DNA from: an uncultured Limosilactobacillus sp.
GTDB lineage: Bacteria; Bacillota; Bacilli; Lactobacillales; Lactobacillaceae
Assembly (NCBI GenBank): GCA_944326735.1
Contig: CALVFC010000006.1
Span: forward strand, 1-26,333
Reading direction: 5' to 3'
DNA: 26,333 bases
This document shows, piece after piece, positions 6,929-13,557 of this stretch (position 1 is the first letter of the stretch; every line of letters starts with the position of its first letter). Below the pieces are notes generated by a model that was given only the letters and a program-made list of their open reading frames with translations, searched no databases and was not told the DNA's origin. Position numbers and translations under genes: made by a program.

Positions 6929-7351
6929 ATGGCAATTGAAATTACTGCGGGGGCAGTTGTTTATCGGCGGAATGATGATGGTGACATCGAATATTTATTA
7001 TTACAAAGTCAGAATAAGGGCCACTTCTGGGGATTCCCTAAGGGCCACGTGGAAGGCCAAGAAACCTTGCTGGAAACCGCGCAACGGGAAATCAAGGAAG
7101 AAACCCAACTTGTATTGCCAATCGATACCAGTTTCCACGTTTATACTGAATATGACCTGCCAAATGGTAACCGTAAGCAGATGACCCTGTACACGGCAGA
7201 ACTAAACCAAACGGAAGATATTAAACTCCAAGTCGAAGAAATTAAAAATTGTGGTTGGTTTACATACGCGGATGCCCGGGAACGGTTGACTTACGATAAC
7301 TTGAAGGAACTCCTTGACCAAGTCAACACTTACCTGGTAAATAAGGCATAA
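6929..7351 (+). CDS. Nudix hydrolase, Ap4A-hydrolase-like
   Basis: A 140-residue Nudix protein, close to the minimal domain size. The Nudix box runs from Gly39 to Leu61: Gly39, Glu45, Arg53-Glu54 and the metal-binding Glu57-Glu58 are in place. The second conserved Gly (in REUXEEXGU) is Gln60. The stretch WGFPKGH before the box resembles asymmetric diadenosine tetraphosphate hydrolases, so hydrolysis of Ap4A-like or other nucleoside polyphosphates is the best guess. A strong AAGGAGGA ribosome site (6913-6920) sets the start. Its stop codon overlaps the next start by one base (TAATG), so the two proteins are almost certainly translated together. Confidence 0.88.
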   Translation: MAIEITAGAVVYRRNDDGDIEYLLLQSQNKGHFWGFPKGHVEGQETLLETAQREIKEETQLVLPIDTSFHVYTEYDLPNGNRKQMTLYTAELNQTEDIKLQVEEIKNCGWFTYADARERLTYDNLKELLDQVNTYLVNKA

Positions 7352-7908
7352 TGGCAAATAAGGTATATGTCATAGCTGGGGCGGCCGGATCCGGTAAAAC
7401 GACCGTTGCCAATTACCTTCAGCGGCAGTATCAAATGCAGCGGGTCATCACGCATACAACACGGCCACCACGGCCAAGTGAGCGGGATGAGGTCGATTAC
7501 CATTTTGAGAGTGAACAATCGATGGGCAAGTTACACCTGTTAGAAGAGGTGGAGTATGACCACCACCACTATGGTTCGTCAATGGAGAGCCTGGAAGCAG
7601 GTTGGTCGACGGGACATGATGATGTGATTGTTCTCGATACGAAGGGTGCGTTGACCTACCATCGAAAGCTTCACCAGCAAGCAATTATTATCTTTTTAAC
7701 GGTCAGCAAAATAACCGTCTTAGTTAAGCGCATGCAGCTTCGTGGTGACCAGCCATCGGCAATTGATTCCCGCCTGCATAGTCGCGAGTATCACCGTGAT
7801 CTCAATCTACCGGACTACTTAAAAGGAATTGCGCACGTCATTGTGAACGATGACTGGACGGCAACTAAGCAGCAAATTGACCAATTAATTACCCAAATAG
7901 GTGAATAA
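7351..7908 (+). CDS. Guanylate-kinase-like P-loop protein
   Basis: A 185-residue nucleoside monophosphate kinase fold. The Walker A motif GAAGSGKT is at 10-17. THTTRPPRPSERDEVDYHF (34-52) corresponds to the GMP-binding TTRxPRxGExxGxDYxF segment of guanylate kinases, but Ser replaces the Gly after the second Pro-Arg. YGSSMESLEAG (74-84) corresponds to the YGTS segment. It is slightly shorter than housekeeping Gmk (about 200-205 residues) and divergent, so it is probably a paralogue rather than the essential enzyme. The ATG overlaps the Nudix stop (TAATG), with no separate ribosome site, implying translational coupling. Pairing with a nucleotide pyrophosphatase suggests a role in nucleotide sanitation or signalling, but the substrate is unknown. 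Confidence 0.8.
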   Translation: MANKVYVIAGAAGSGKTTVANYLQRQYQMQRVITHTTRPPRPSERDEVDYHFESEQSMGKLHLLEEVEYDHHHYGSSMESLEAGWSTGHDDVIVLDTKGALTYHRKLHQQAIIIFLTVSKITVLVKRMQLRGDQPSAIDSRLHSREYHRDLNLPDYLKGIAHVIVNDDWTATKQQIDQLITQIGE

Positions 7909-7919
7909 TATTCCATTTC

Positions 7920-7928
7920 TGGTATAAT
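7920..7928 (+). promoter_or_regulatory. Extended -10 promoter of the Zur-like gene
   Basis: TGG directly precedes a perfect TATAAT (7923-7928), an extended -10 element, with no good -35. Transcription would begin near 7935, about 18 nt before the chosen start codon. This argues against an upstream GTG start at 7929. Confidence 0.6.
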
Positions 7929-7940
7929 GTGTGTTCTCGA

Positions 7941-7948
7941 GGGGGTGG
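7941..7948 (+). promoter_or_regulatory. Ribosome site deciding the Zur-like start
   Basis: GGGGGTGG lies 4 nt before the ATG at 7953 and only 1 nt before the ATG at 7950. The spacing favours 7953. Confidence 0.55.
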
Positions 7949-7952
7949 CATG

Positions 7953-8393
7953 ATGAACGAATTGATTGAACGCGCACATTCTTTAATGAAACAACACCAC
8001 ATGCGTTCCACTAAACAACGGCAACTGATCATTGAACGACTTGTTCAAGACCCTGACCGTTACATTAATATCATGGAAGTAGATCGCTTCTTGCGGAAAA
8101 CATACCCTGGAGTTAGTCACGATACGATCTACCGTAATATGAAAGAATTTGAAGACTGTGGGATTGTAGAATTGCGGGCTGATGGTGATCAGATGCAGGT
8201 CAAGTACCGGTGTGATGTTAACCACCATCACCACTTTATCTGTGATGTTTGCGGGAAGGTTCAGGAGATTCAGATGCCACCGCTTGATCAACAATTTTTT
8301 GCGCAGCAACTACCAGGTGCCAAGATTACTGGTCATTCATTTGAGCTACATGGTATTTGTGCTGACTGCCGGAAAAAGCAGGAATCGAAATAA
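7953..8393 (+). CDS. zur: Fur-family metalloregulator, Zur-like
   Basis: A 146-residue Fur-family repressor. The winged helix includes YPGVSHDTIYRN (residues 51-62) as recognition region. The dimerisation domain carries two CxxC pairs, Cys97/Cys100 and Cys136/Cys139, that form the structural Zn site, and a four-His cluster just before the first pair (91-94). Recalled similarity to Bacillus subtilis Zur is good in three places: the YPG-S-DTIYRN stretch, the HHHHFIC-CGK-EI stretch, and the GHxFExxGxCxDC end. Zur therefore fits better than PerR or Fur. Zur normally represses zinc uptake genes when zinc is sufficient. No zinc transporter gene lies nearby, so its targets are elsewhere. An extended -10 promoter leaves a very short leader. 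Confidence 0.82.
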   Translation: MNELIERAHSLMKQHHMRSTKQRQLIIERLVQDPDRYINIMEVDRFLRKTYPGVSHDTIYRNMKEFEDCGIVELRADGDQMQVKYRCDVNHHHHFICDVCGKVQEIQMPPLDQQFFAQQLPGAKITGHSFELHGICADCRKKQESK

Positions 8394-8463
8394 CTTCATA
8401 TTTCCTTAACAATTGTTGACGAAAAAAACGAGTATGATAGAGCTATGAAAAGGAGCATTTAAT

Positions 8464-8871
8464 ATGGCACAAAAAATACCACCCATCGTTACCCCCTTTG
8501 CTCTATTTTCAATTGCCTTAGCATTGGGTGCGACTAACGTTGTGGTTAACAAAGCAACACATACGTCTGAAGGGGCCAAGATAACGCGGACCTCTTCTTC
8601 ATTTAACGATCGGGACCAACAGAGTGAACGTAACTCACCTAGTCGGGCAAGCTCCCAGGACGATGATAATCCGCAAGAATCGAGTTCTCACGCCACAAAT
8701 AATAACCAGCAGAATACTGGCGATAACAATAATGAAGAGAATCAAACGCGGCAGAGCTCAGCCCAAAATAATAGCAATAACAACACGCAGACTGGCAATA
8801 AAACAAACAATACTACTGGTTCGAATACGACTGGCACGAACACTGCCAATACCAACAGTAGTAACGATTAG
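8464..8871 (+). CDS. Low-complexity exported or membrane-anchored protein
   Basis: A 135-residue protein that I do not recognise. A hydrophobic segment (about 8-28) acts as signal or anchor and has no lipobox. From about residue 40 to the end it is almost entirely Asn, Ser, Gln, Thr, Asp and Glu, with no recognisable fold, no LPxTG and no cysteines. The tail is rich in AAT, AAC and ACT codons. It is probably disordered and extracellular. An AAAAGGAG ribosome site (8448-8455) precedes the ATG. The next gene starts 18 nt after its stop, so the two are one operon and may work together. Possible -10 sequence TATGAT lies at 8433-8438. Confidence 0.72.
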   Translation: MAQKIPPIVTPFALFSIALALGATNVVVNKATHTSEGAKITRTSSSFNDRDQQSERNSPSRASSQDDDNPQESSSHATNNNQQNTGDNNNEENQTRQSSAQNNSNNNTQTGNKTNNTTGSNTTGTNTANTNSSND

Positions 8872-8889
8872 GCGAGGTGAACTAGATCC

Positions 8890-9738
8890 ATGTTTAGCTT
8901 TCTAGATATGATTAACTCATCGTTGAGTTACTTCAACCTGGATGTTAAGTTAAAAAACCGTATATACATTGTGCTCGGCTTTTTAGGCGACTGCTACCTG
9001 GTTTACGTAACCTTCCGTCTATTTGCTAACCACGTTTGGTTGCGGGCTTTCCTTTATTGCCTGGCGATGGTGGCGATGACTTACTTCCTTTACCTGAATT
9101 TTGTATTCTACTTCCTAGGAAAGACGTCACGGTTTGACTTCCTGTCACCAAAGATTGCTAAGGTGACTGGGCAAAAGTTTACCGAAAACAATCCTAGTGG
9201 CCATGGGCGGCGTGAAGATGCCCGCTTCTCCACTGGCTTAGCGAATCAGTCTAACGGTTTATTTGCTGGTGAAGATACCATTCCCGCCCAGGTTACAATT
9301 GATGGTCGGGAGCAGGCTAACCTTCAAGCAGTGGTCGACCGGCTGTTAATGGAAAAGATCTTCGTGAATGACTTTAATGGGATGAATGAACGGGAAATTA
9401 TTGCCCAGTATCATGAGACGGAGCAACCAGTTCAAGCGCTGAATACGGAGTCGATTCCACCGTACTTTGAGCTGGTTCATGACCCAATGAAGCACCGCTT
9501 GGAGGTTTATATGGGGATGAACCAGATGGAGCGGAAACCGGTTGGCCACATTACTAAGATCGGGTTAACGGACGTCCATGAAGCCCACCAAAAGTACCGG
9601 ATTTACTTGGCTAACCTGGTTGTCACTGGTGGCCCCAATAAGATCCCTGGACGGAGTGGGACAACGATCATGACCACCGCTGACTACGGTTTGCGGGCCC
9701 AAGTTGCTTATCGGGAAAGAAATAGTAGCAATCTTTAG
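8890..9738 (+). CDS. Two-TM membrane protein of unknown function
   Basis: A 282-residue protein with two predicted membrane helices near the N-terminus (about 25-45 and 50-77). The soluble part of about 200 residues is probably cytoplasmic given the Lys/Arg pattern. The soluble part has no motif I can assign; segments such as FELVHDPMKHRLEVYMGM suggest a beta-rich domain. It resembles uncharacterised lactobacillus membrane proteins of about 280-300 residues (perhaps DUF6681; I cannot verify this). GAGGTGA (8874-8880) lies 9 nt before the ATG. It follows the low-complexity protein gene and is followed by a strong terminator. Confidence 0.8.
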   Translation: MFSFLDMINSSLSYFNLDVKLKNRIYIVLGFLGDCYLVYVTFRLFANHVWLRAFLYCLAMVAMTYFLYLNFVFYFLGKTSRFDFLSPKIAKVTGQKFTENNPSGHGRREDARFSTGLANQSNGLFAGEDTIPAQVTIDGREQANLQAVVDRLLMEKIFVNDFNGMNEREIIAQYHETEQPVQALNTESIPPYFELVHDPMKHRLEVYMGMNQMERKPVGHITKIGLTDVHEAHQKYRIYLANLVVTGGPNKIPGRSGTTIMTTADYGLRAQVAYRERNSSNL

Positions 9739-9750
9739 AATGAGATATGG

Positions 9751-9786
9751 ATTCCTCGGCATTTGGATGTGTCGAGGAATTTTTTA
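9751..9786 (+). terminator. Intrinsic terminator
   Basis: The stem (9751-9761 with 9770-9780) is about 11 bp including one G-T pair, followed by TTTTT. It ends the 8464-9738 operon. Confidence 0.85.
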
Positions 9787-9790
9787 TGAG

Positions 9791-9819
9791 TTTTCAGCGC
9801 AAAACGTGAGGTGTATAAT
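9791..9819 (+). promoter_or_regulatory. Promoter of the orphan miniprotein gene
   Basis: TTTTCA (9791-9796) and a perfect TATAAT (9814-9819) are spaced by 17 nt. The start of transcription near 9826 rules out the GTG at 9811 as the start codon. Confidence 0.65.
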
Positions 9820-9846
9820 CAAATTGGAAATAGAGAAAGGGATTAC

Positions 9847-10044
9847 ATGGGAGTGACTACAGTGTCTTATAAGATTAATTGGCATTGCTTCAAAGAACTT
9901 TCTTTTTATCTAAGTTTATCGGTTACGTTAATTTGGATTGTTCCAGTATTTACTGCTACTTCTATATTAGAGTTTTGCTTTTGCTTGGTATGTTTACTTT
10001 TAGGAATTTATTTCACTGCCAAAATGGTTATCAAAAAGGTATAG
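9847..10044 (+). CDS. 65-residue two-TM miniprotein
   Basis: An orphan small membrane protein that I do not recognise. Two hydrophobic stretches (about 20-40 and 42-60) are joined by a very short turn, and it ends in a basic MVIKKV tail, suggesting a hairpin with the C-terminus inside. It has an unusual number of aromatic residues and four cysteines. The start is set by AAAGGGA (about 9836-9842), 4-5 nt before the ATG, and by the promoter that lies over an in-frame upstream GTG. It has its own promoter and terminator, so it is an independent unit. It is AT-richer than its neighbours, which may reflect recent arrival or simply a small membrane gene. Confidence 0.6.
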   Translation: MGVTTVSYKINWHCFKELSFYLSLSVTLIWIVPVFTATSILEFCFCLVCLLLGIYFTAKMVIKKV

Positions 10045-10064
10045 TTTCATAAGACAATAAACAG

Positions 10065-10091
10065 TAGAGCTTTTGTAAGCTCTATTTTTTT
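10065..10091 (+). terminator. Intrinsic terminator
   Basis: A perfect 8-bp stem (10065-10072 with 10077-10084) has a 4-nt loop and is followed by seven T. It ends the miniprotein transcript. Confidence 0.88.
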
Positions 10092-10099
10092 ATTATGTC

Positions 10100-10119
10100 A
10101 ATGATACAAATGTACTATT
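10100..10119. promoter_or_regulatory. Candidate TetR-type operator
   Basis: Two 9-nt arms (10100-10108 and 10111-10119) around AA are complementary at 7 of 9 positions, a typical size for TetR-family operators. It lies upstream of the TetR gene. The right half motif TACTATT recurs at 10181-10187, near the putative promoter. Confidence 0.35.
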
Positions 10120-10220
10120 TTGTCTTTTTGCTGAACAGCATTCCTAAATTCCCCCTGTTGTTTCACTTGGACACGATTTATACTATTCATTGCTAAATTG
10201 GATAAAAAGGAGGGGACACC

Positions 10221-10787
10221 ATGCGAGTTACTAGAACGACGCGTGATTTTCAAAACGCTCTGCTGACGTTGCTTGAAGATCACTCATTTGAACGGTTAAC
10301 AGTTGACCAAATCTGTCGTGAAGCAATGTTTCACCGGAGCAGCTTTTATCGTTATTTTCGCGATAAGTACGACTTGCTTGAACAAACACTTAACAGTCAA
10401 GTCGGTCGGGTAATCAATAATAGTGATTCTGAAGAAGATATCATTAACCAATTGATTAACTACATTGCCCAGCACAAGAACGTGTTCCGGCATTTGGCTT
10501 CTGAAACTGCTCACAGTTCTTTGTATTCAGAAATGATGCACATCATCAGTAAAATTCTTCTGGAACGGCGCCATGAAAAGAGCAATGATACCGTTATTAA
10601 ATTATTACAAAGCGCCGATGATCCAGAAATGCTGGCCTACATTTTGTCTGGTGGCATTATTGGAACATTCTACTGGTGGCAAGAACAGAACTATGACGTT
10701 TCCATTGATCAGGTTGTGAAGTTCGCCGAAGAGGCACTCCTCTCCCTATCCAATGGACAAAAATTGATGAGAAAGGAACAAGCGTAA
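10221..10787 (+). CDS. TetR/AcrR-family transcriptional regulator
   Basis: A 188-residue regulator with an N-terminal TetR helix-turn-helix: FERLTVDQICREAM (23-36), then FHRSSFYRYFRDKYDLL (37-53), the classic recognition helix and following segment. The C-terminal helical domain (about 70-180) holds GGIIGTFYWWQEQ (144-156), typical of the TetR_C branch that includes DhaS-like proteins and regulators found beside YhgE genes. AAAGGAGGGG lies 7-10 nt before the ATG. The YhgE/Pip gene begins 14 nt after its stop, so this protein very probably controls that operon, including itself. The ligand is unknown. Confidence 0.9.
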   Translation: MRVTRTTRDFQNALLTLLEDHSFERLTVDQICREAMFHRSSFYRYFRDKYDLLEQTLNSQVGRVINNSDSEEDIINQLINYIAQHKNVFRHLASETAHSSLYSEMMHIISKILLERRHEKSNDTVIKLLQSADDPEMLAYILSGGIIGTFYWWQEQNYDVSIDQVVKFAEEALLSLSNGQKLMRKEQA

Positions 10788-10801
10788 GAGGAGAGATAGA
10801 T

Positions 10802-13387
10802 ATGTGGAGAATGATTAAAGCTGAATTTAGCAATATTCGGCATAATCGTCTGCTCTTGATTTCCACGCTGGTCATCTGTCTGATTCCATTTATGTACAGT
10901 ATCTTCTTCCTGAAGTCTGTCTGGGATCCATACGGCAGTACCGAAAACCTACCGGTAGCGGTAGTTAACAAGGACATACCAGTTGAATATCAAGGCCGGA
11001 CAATGGATGTTGGTAACCAAATGGTCAAGCAATTGCGCCACAATAAGCAACTGAAGTGGGAAATTGTTTCACCTTCTAAGGCCCAATATGGACTGTCACA
11101 CCGGAAATACTATACCGTTGTGACGATTCCAAAGGACTTTTCTAAGGACGCAACGACCGTATTGCACAAGCATCCAACCCAAATGAAGCTGAAATATGAA
11201 ACCAACGGATCACTGAACTACATTGGTCAAGTTATTAGTCAATTAGGGATGACTAAGTTAAATCAACGGATTCGGGCCCAGGTTACCGAGGCCTATGCTA
11301 CCGTGATGTTCCAGGCTTTGCATAAGGTTGGTAAAGGAATGTCGACCGCGGCTTCTGGTTCTAAGCAACTGAGCAACGGGATGATGACCCTGCAAGATGG
11401 CTTCAACCAATACATTGCCGGGGTTTCCCAAGTTAATAATGGGGTACAAACCTTGAAGATGGGTGTGGCTCCATTAGCAGCCGGTGCACAACAGCTTGCT
11501 AGTGGTTCCGCAACCTTGCAAGCCGGCATTGCCCAATACACTAATGGTGTTGGTCAACTAGGATCTGGTCTGAATCAACTGATGGCTAATTCTGGTGCGT
11601 TGAACTCTGGTGCTAGTCAATTACAAGGTGGTTTAGGACAATTAAGAGATAAGTCTGGCGAACTTCAAGGCGGTGCCAGTCAGCTGTCAACTGGTGCTAA
11701 CCAACTGAATGCTGCTGTTAACTCCAGCTTCGGTAGCATGGACTTCAACGGTATTATGGGCGCCATGAACCAGGCTGATCAACTAAAGGCCGGCTTAGGA
11801 CAATTGCAAACTGGTTTGAGTCAAGCTAAGGCAGCCTTATCTGGTGTTCAAGAGAGTGCCGGTAAGCTCCAGCAAGCTTCTGGAGCACTACAAGGTGCTT
11901 CGCAAGCTGGTAACCAATTGAAGAGTGTTGGCCAAAATGATGGTCAAATCGCCGCACTGGCCGGCCAAATTGCCAGTGATTCCCATGCTAGTGCTGAAAC
12001 AAAAGCTGCCGCTCAACAAATTCAACAAAAGGCCAGCGCTAATGTTTCAACAATTTCAGGATTATCAGGAACGCTTGGCCAATTGAACAGCTTGGGATCC
12101 GCATTGAACGGGATGAAATCACAATTAACCCAGTTGTCACAAATGAACACCGTTCTTAATAACGCCGATGGAACCTTGCAACAAGCTAACCAGCTGTTAA
12201 CCAAACTCGATGGTTACAAGGGTTCATTAGCCGGGATGCCTGAACAGGCACAAAAGTTGAAGGAAGCAACTAGTCAATTATCTTCTGGTGCCGCAACTTT
12301 GAATGCCGGTGTTAACCAGTACACGAATGGTGTGAATACTGCCGCTGCTGGTGCAGGAACCTTAACTTCTGGCATTGGTCAATACACAGCCGGTGTTGCT
12401 CAAGCCGGTGCTGGTGCTGCACAGTTGAACGCTAACTCAGGCGCTTTGAACTCCGGTGCTGGTCAATTAGCTGGTGCCCTGGGTCAATTAAACGCCCAAG
12501 TGCCAACGCTGACTGCTGGTATTAACCAATTAGCTGCCGGAACACAACAGTTAGTTGACAATTCACCACAGTTAACTCAAGGAATTGTTAGGTTGAATGC
12601 CGGAGCAAGCAAGTTAGCCACTGCATTGACGAAGGGTGCTCGTCAAGTGACAGCGCTCAAGCCAAACCACAACACCGCCAAGATGTTTGCTGAACCTTCA
12701 GTTGAAAAGCACACGAACTACTCATACGTACCAAATTACGGGCACGCTTTGGCACCTTATGTTCTGTCAGTTGCCTTGTATGTCGGTATGCTGGTCTTCA
12801 ACTTCGTTTACCCAATTCGGCGGGTGGCCTTACCAGGTCAATCAGCTGTTTCATGGTGGGCAAGTAAGGTCGCTGTTGGTGGCTGTTCCGCAATCGCAAT
12901 GGCAGTTGTTGAATGTGCCATTATGATGGCTTGTGGCTTAACTATTGACCACGTTCCGTCATTCTTCATGACCACGATTATGTTTGGACTTGCTTCGATG
13001 GCCGTCGTCATGTTCCTATCCATGACCTTCGATAACCCTGGTCGGTTCGTTGCGATGGTTCTGCTGATGCTCCAACTTGGTGGTTCAGGTGGTACTTTCC
13101 CAATGGAAGTAACGATGAAGTTCTACAATGTCATTCACTGGTACTTGCCAATGACGTACTCCATCTTAGGTTTGCGTGATTCTATTTCTGGTGGACTTGG
13201 GACGCACTACACAATGTTCTGTAACCTCGTTCTTCTGGGAATTGCGGTTGTCTTCAACTTACTGTTGCTGTTGACAATGGCCGGAATCTCATCCCACCGT
13301 TTCAAAGGCCCACAAGTGGCTTCTGACGCAGAAAATGCTCATGGCCCAATGGGTGAGGGCGATGGCTTTACCTCAGATGAAAAGTAA
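10802..13387 (+). CDS. YhgE/Pip-family membrane protein (ABC-2 type)
   Basis: An 861-residue membrane protein of the family that includes B. subtilis YhgE, the Lactococcus phage infection protein Pip and the type VII secretion protein EsaA. TM1 (about 18-38) is followed by a globular extracellular part (40-170). A long Gly/Ala/Gln/Ser/Asn-rich repeat region (about 175-615) has the family pattern L-x2-G-x3-L with QYTNGV units. A C-terminal membrane domain of about six helices (about 650-830) has ABC-2 features, and the tail is acidic. The extracellular repeat region should form an elongated helical stalk. Two similar blocks (231-281 and 491-563) flank a less regular centre. AGAGGAGAGA precedes the ATG. 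It sits directly behind the TetR gene. The function is not established; export, secretion or phage adsorption roles are known for relatives. Confidence 0.88.
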   Translation: MWRMIKAEFSNIRHNRLLLISTLVICLIPFMYSIFFLKSVWDPYGSTENLPVAVVNKDIPVEYQGRTMDVGNQMVKQLRHNKQLKWEIVSPSKAQYGLSHRKYYTVVTIPKDFSKDATTVLHKHPTQMKLKYETNGSLNYIGQVISQLGMTKLNQRIRAQVTEAYATVMFQALHKVGKGMSTAASGSKQLSNGMMTLQDGFNQYIAGVSQVNNGVQTLKMGVAPLAAGAQQLASGSATLQAGIAQYTNGVGQLGSGLNQLMANSGALNSGASQLQGGLGQLRDKSGELQGGASQLSTGANQLNAAVNSSFGSMDFNGIMGAMNQADQLKAGLGQLQTGLSQAKAALSGVQESAGKLQQASGALQGASQAGNQLKSVGQNDGQIAALAGQIASDSHASAETKAAAQQIQQKASANVSTISGLSGTLGQLNSLGSALNGMKSQLTQLSQMNTVLNNADGTLQQANQLLTKLDGYKGSLAGMPEQAQKLKEATSQLSSGAATLNAGVNQYTNGVNTAAAGAGTLTSGIGQYTAGVAQAGAGAAQLNANSGALNSGAGQLAGALGQLNAQVPTLTAGINQLAAGTQQLVDNSPQLTQGIVRLNAGASKLATALTKGARQVTALKPNHNTAKMFAEPSVEKHTNYSYVPNYGHALAPYVLSVALYVGMLVFNFVYPIRRVALPGQSAVSWWASKVAVGGCSAIAMAVVECAIMMACGLTIDHVPSFFMTTIMFGLASMAVVMFLSMTFDNPGRFVAMVLLMLQLGGSGGTFPMEVTMKFYNVIHWYLPMTYSILGLRDSISGGLGTHYTMFCNLVLLGIAVVFNLLLLLTMAGISSHRFKGPQVASDAENAHGPMGEGDGFTSDEK

Positions 13388-13394
13388 AATGATT

Positions 13395-13429
13395 AAGGAG
13401 TCAGGAGAAAGTTCTCCTGGCTCCTTTTA
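13395..13429 (+). terminator. Intrinsic terminator of the TetR-YhgE operon
   Basis: A 14-bp stem (13395-13408 with 13413-13426, one G-T pair) has a 4-nt loop and is followed by a short T run (TTTTA). The hairpin is very stable; the T tract is modest. Confidence 0.8.
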
Positions 13430-13557
13430 TGATCCAACGAATTTTAGGCTTTTAGTTAATTTCAGGCGATTCAATTTAGGTTGTTACAATCTAATGATAA
13501 AATAGACATGTAAGCACTTAATAGTGCACCAAATTTATATAAAGGACGGGATTCGAC

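Noticed and set aside
7929..7952. GTG at 7929 or ATG at 7950 as the start of the Zur-like gene
   Set aside because: The GTG lies before the predicted transcription start and its first codons read through the ribosome site; ATG 7950 is only 1 nt from that site.
7983..8309. Minus-strand ORF opposite the Zur-like gene
   Set aside because: Antisense shadow with no ribosome site; the Fur-family reading of the other strand is decisive.
8406..8438. TTGACG (8416-8421) and TATGAT (8433-8438) as a promoter for the low-complexity protein gene
   Set aside because: The spacer is only 11 nt; the -10 may be real but the pair is not acceptable as a standard promoter.
9811..9846. GTG start giving a 77-residue miniprotein
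   Set aside because: The GTG overlaps a consensus TATAAT, so it would not be in the transcript; the ATG at 9847 has a ribosome site.
11492..12490. Repeats in the YhgE gene as a CRISPR or DNA satellite
   Set aside because: The repetition is in the protein heptad pattern with degenerate DNA, in an open frame, with no regular spacers.
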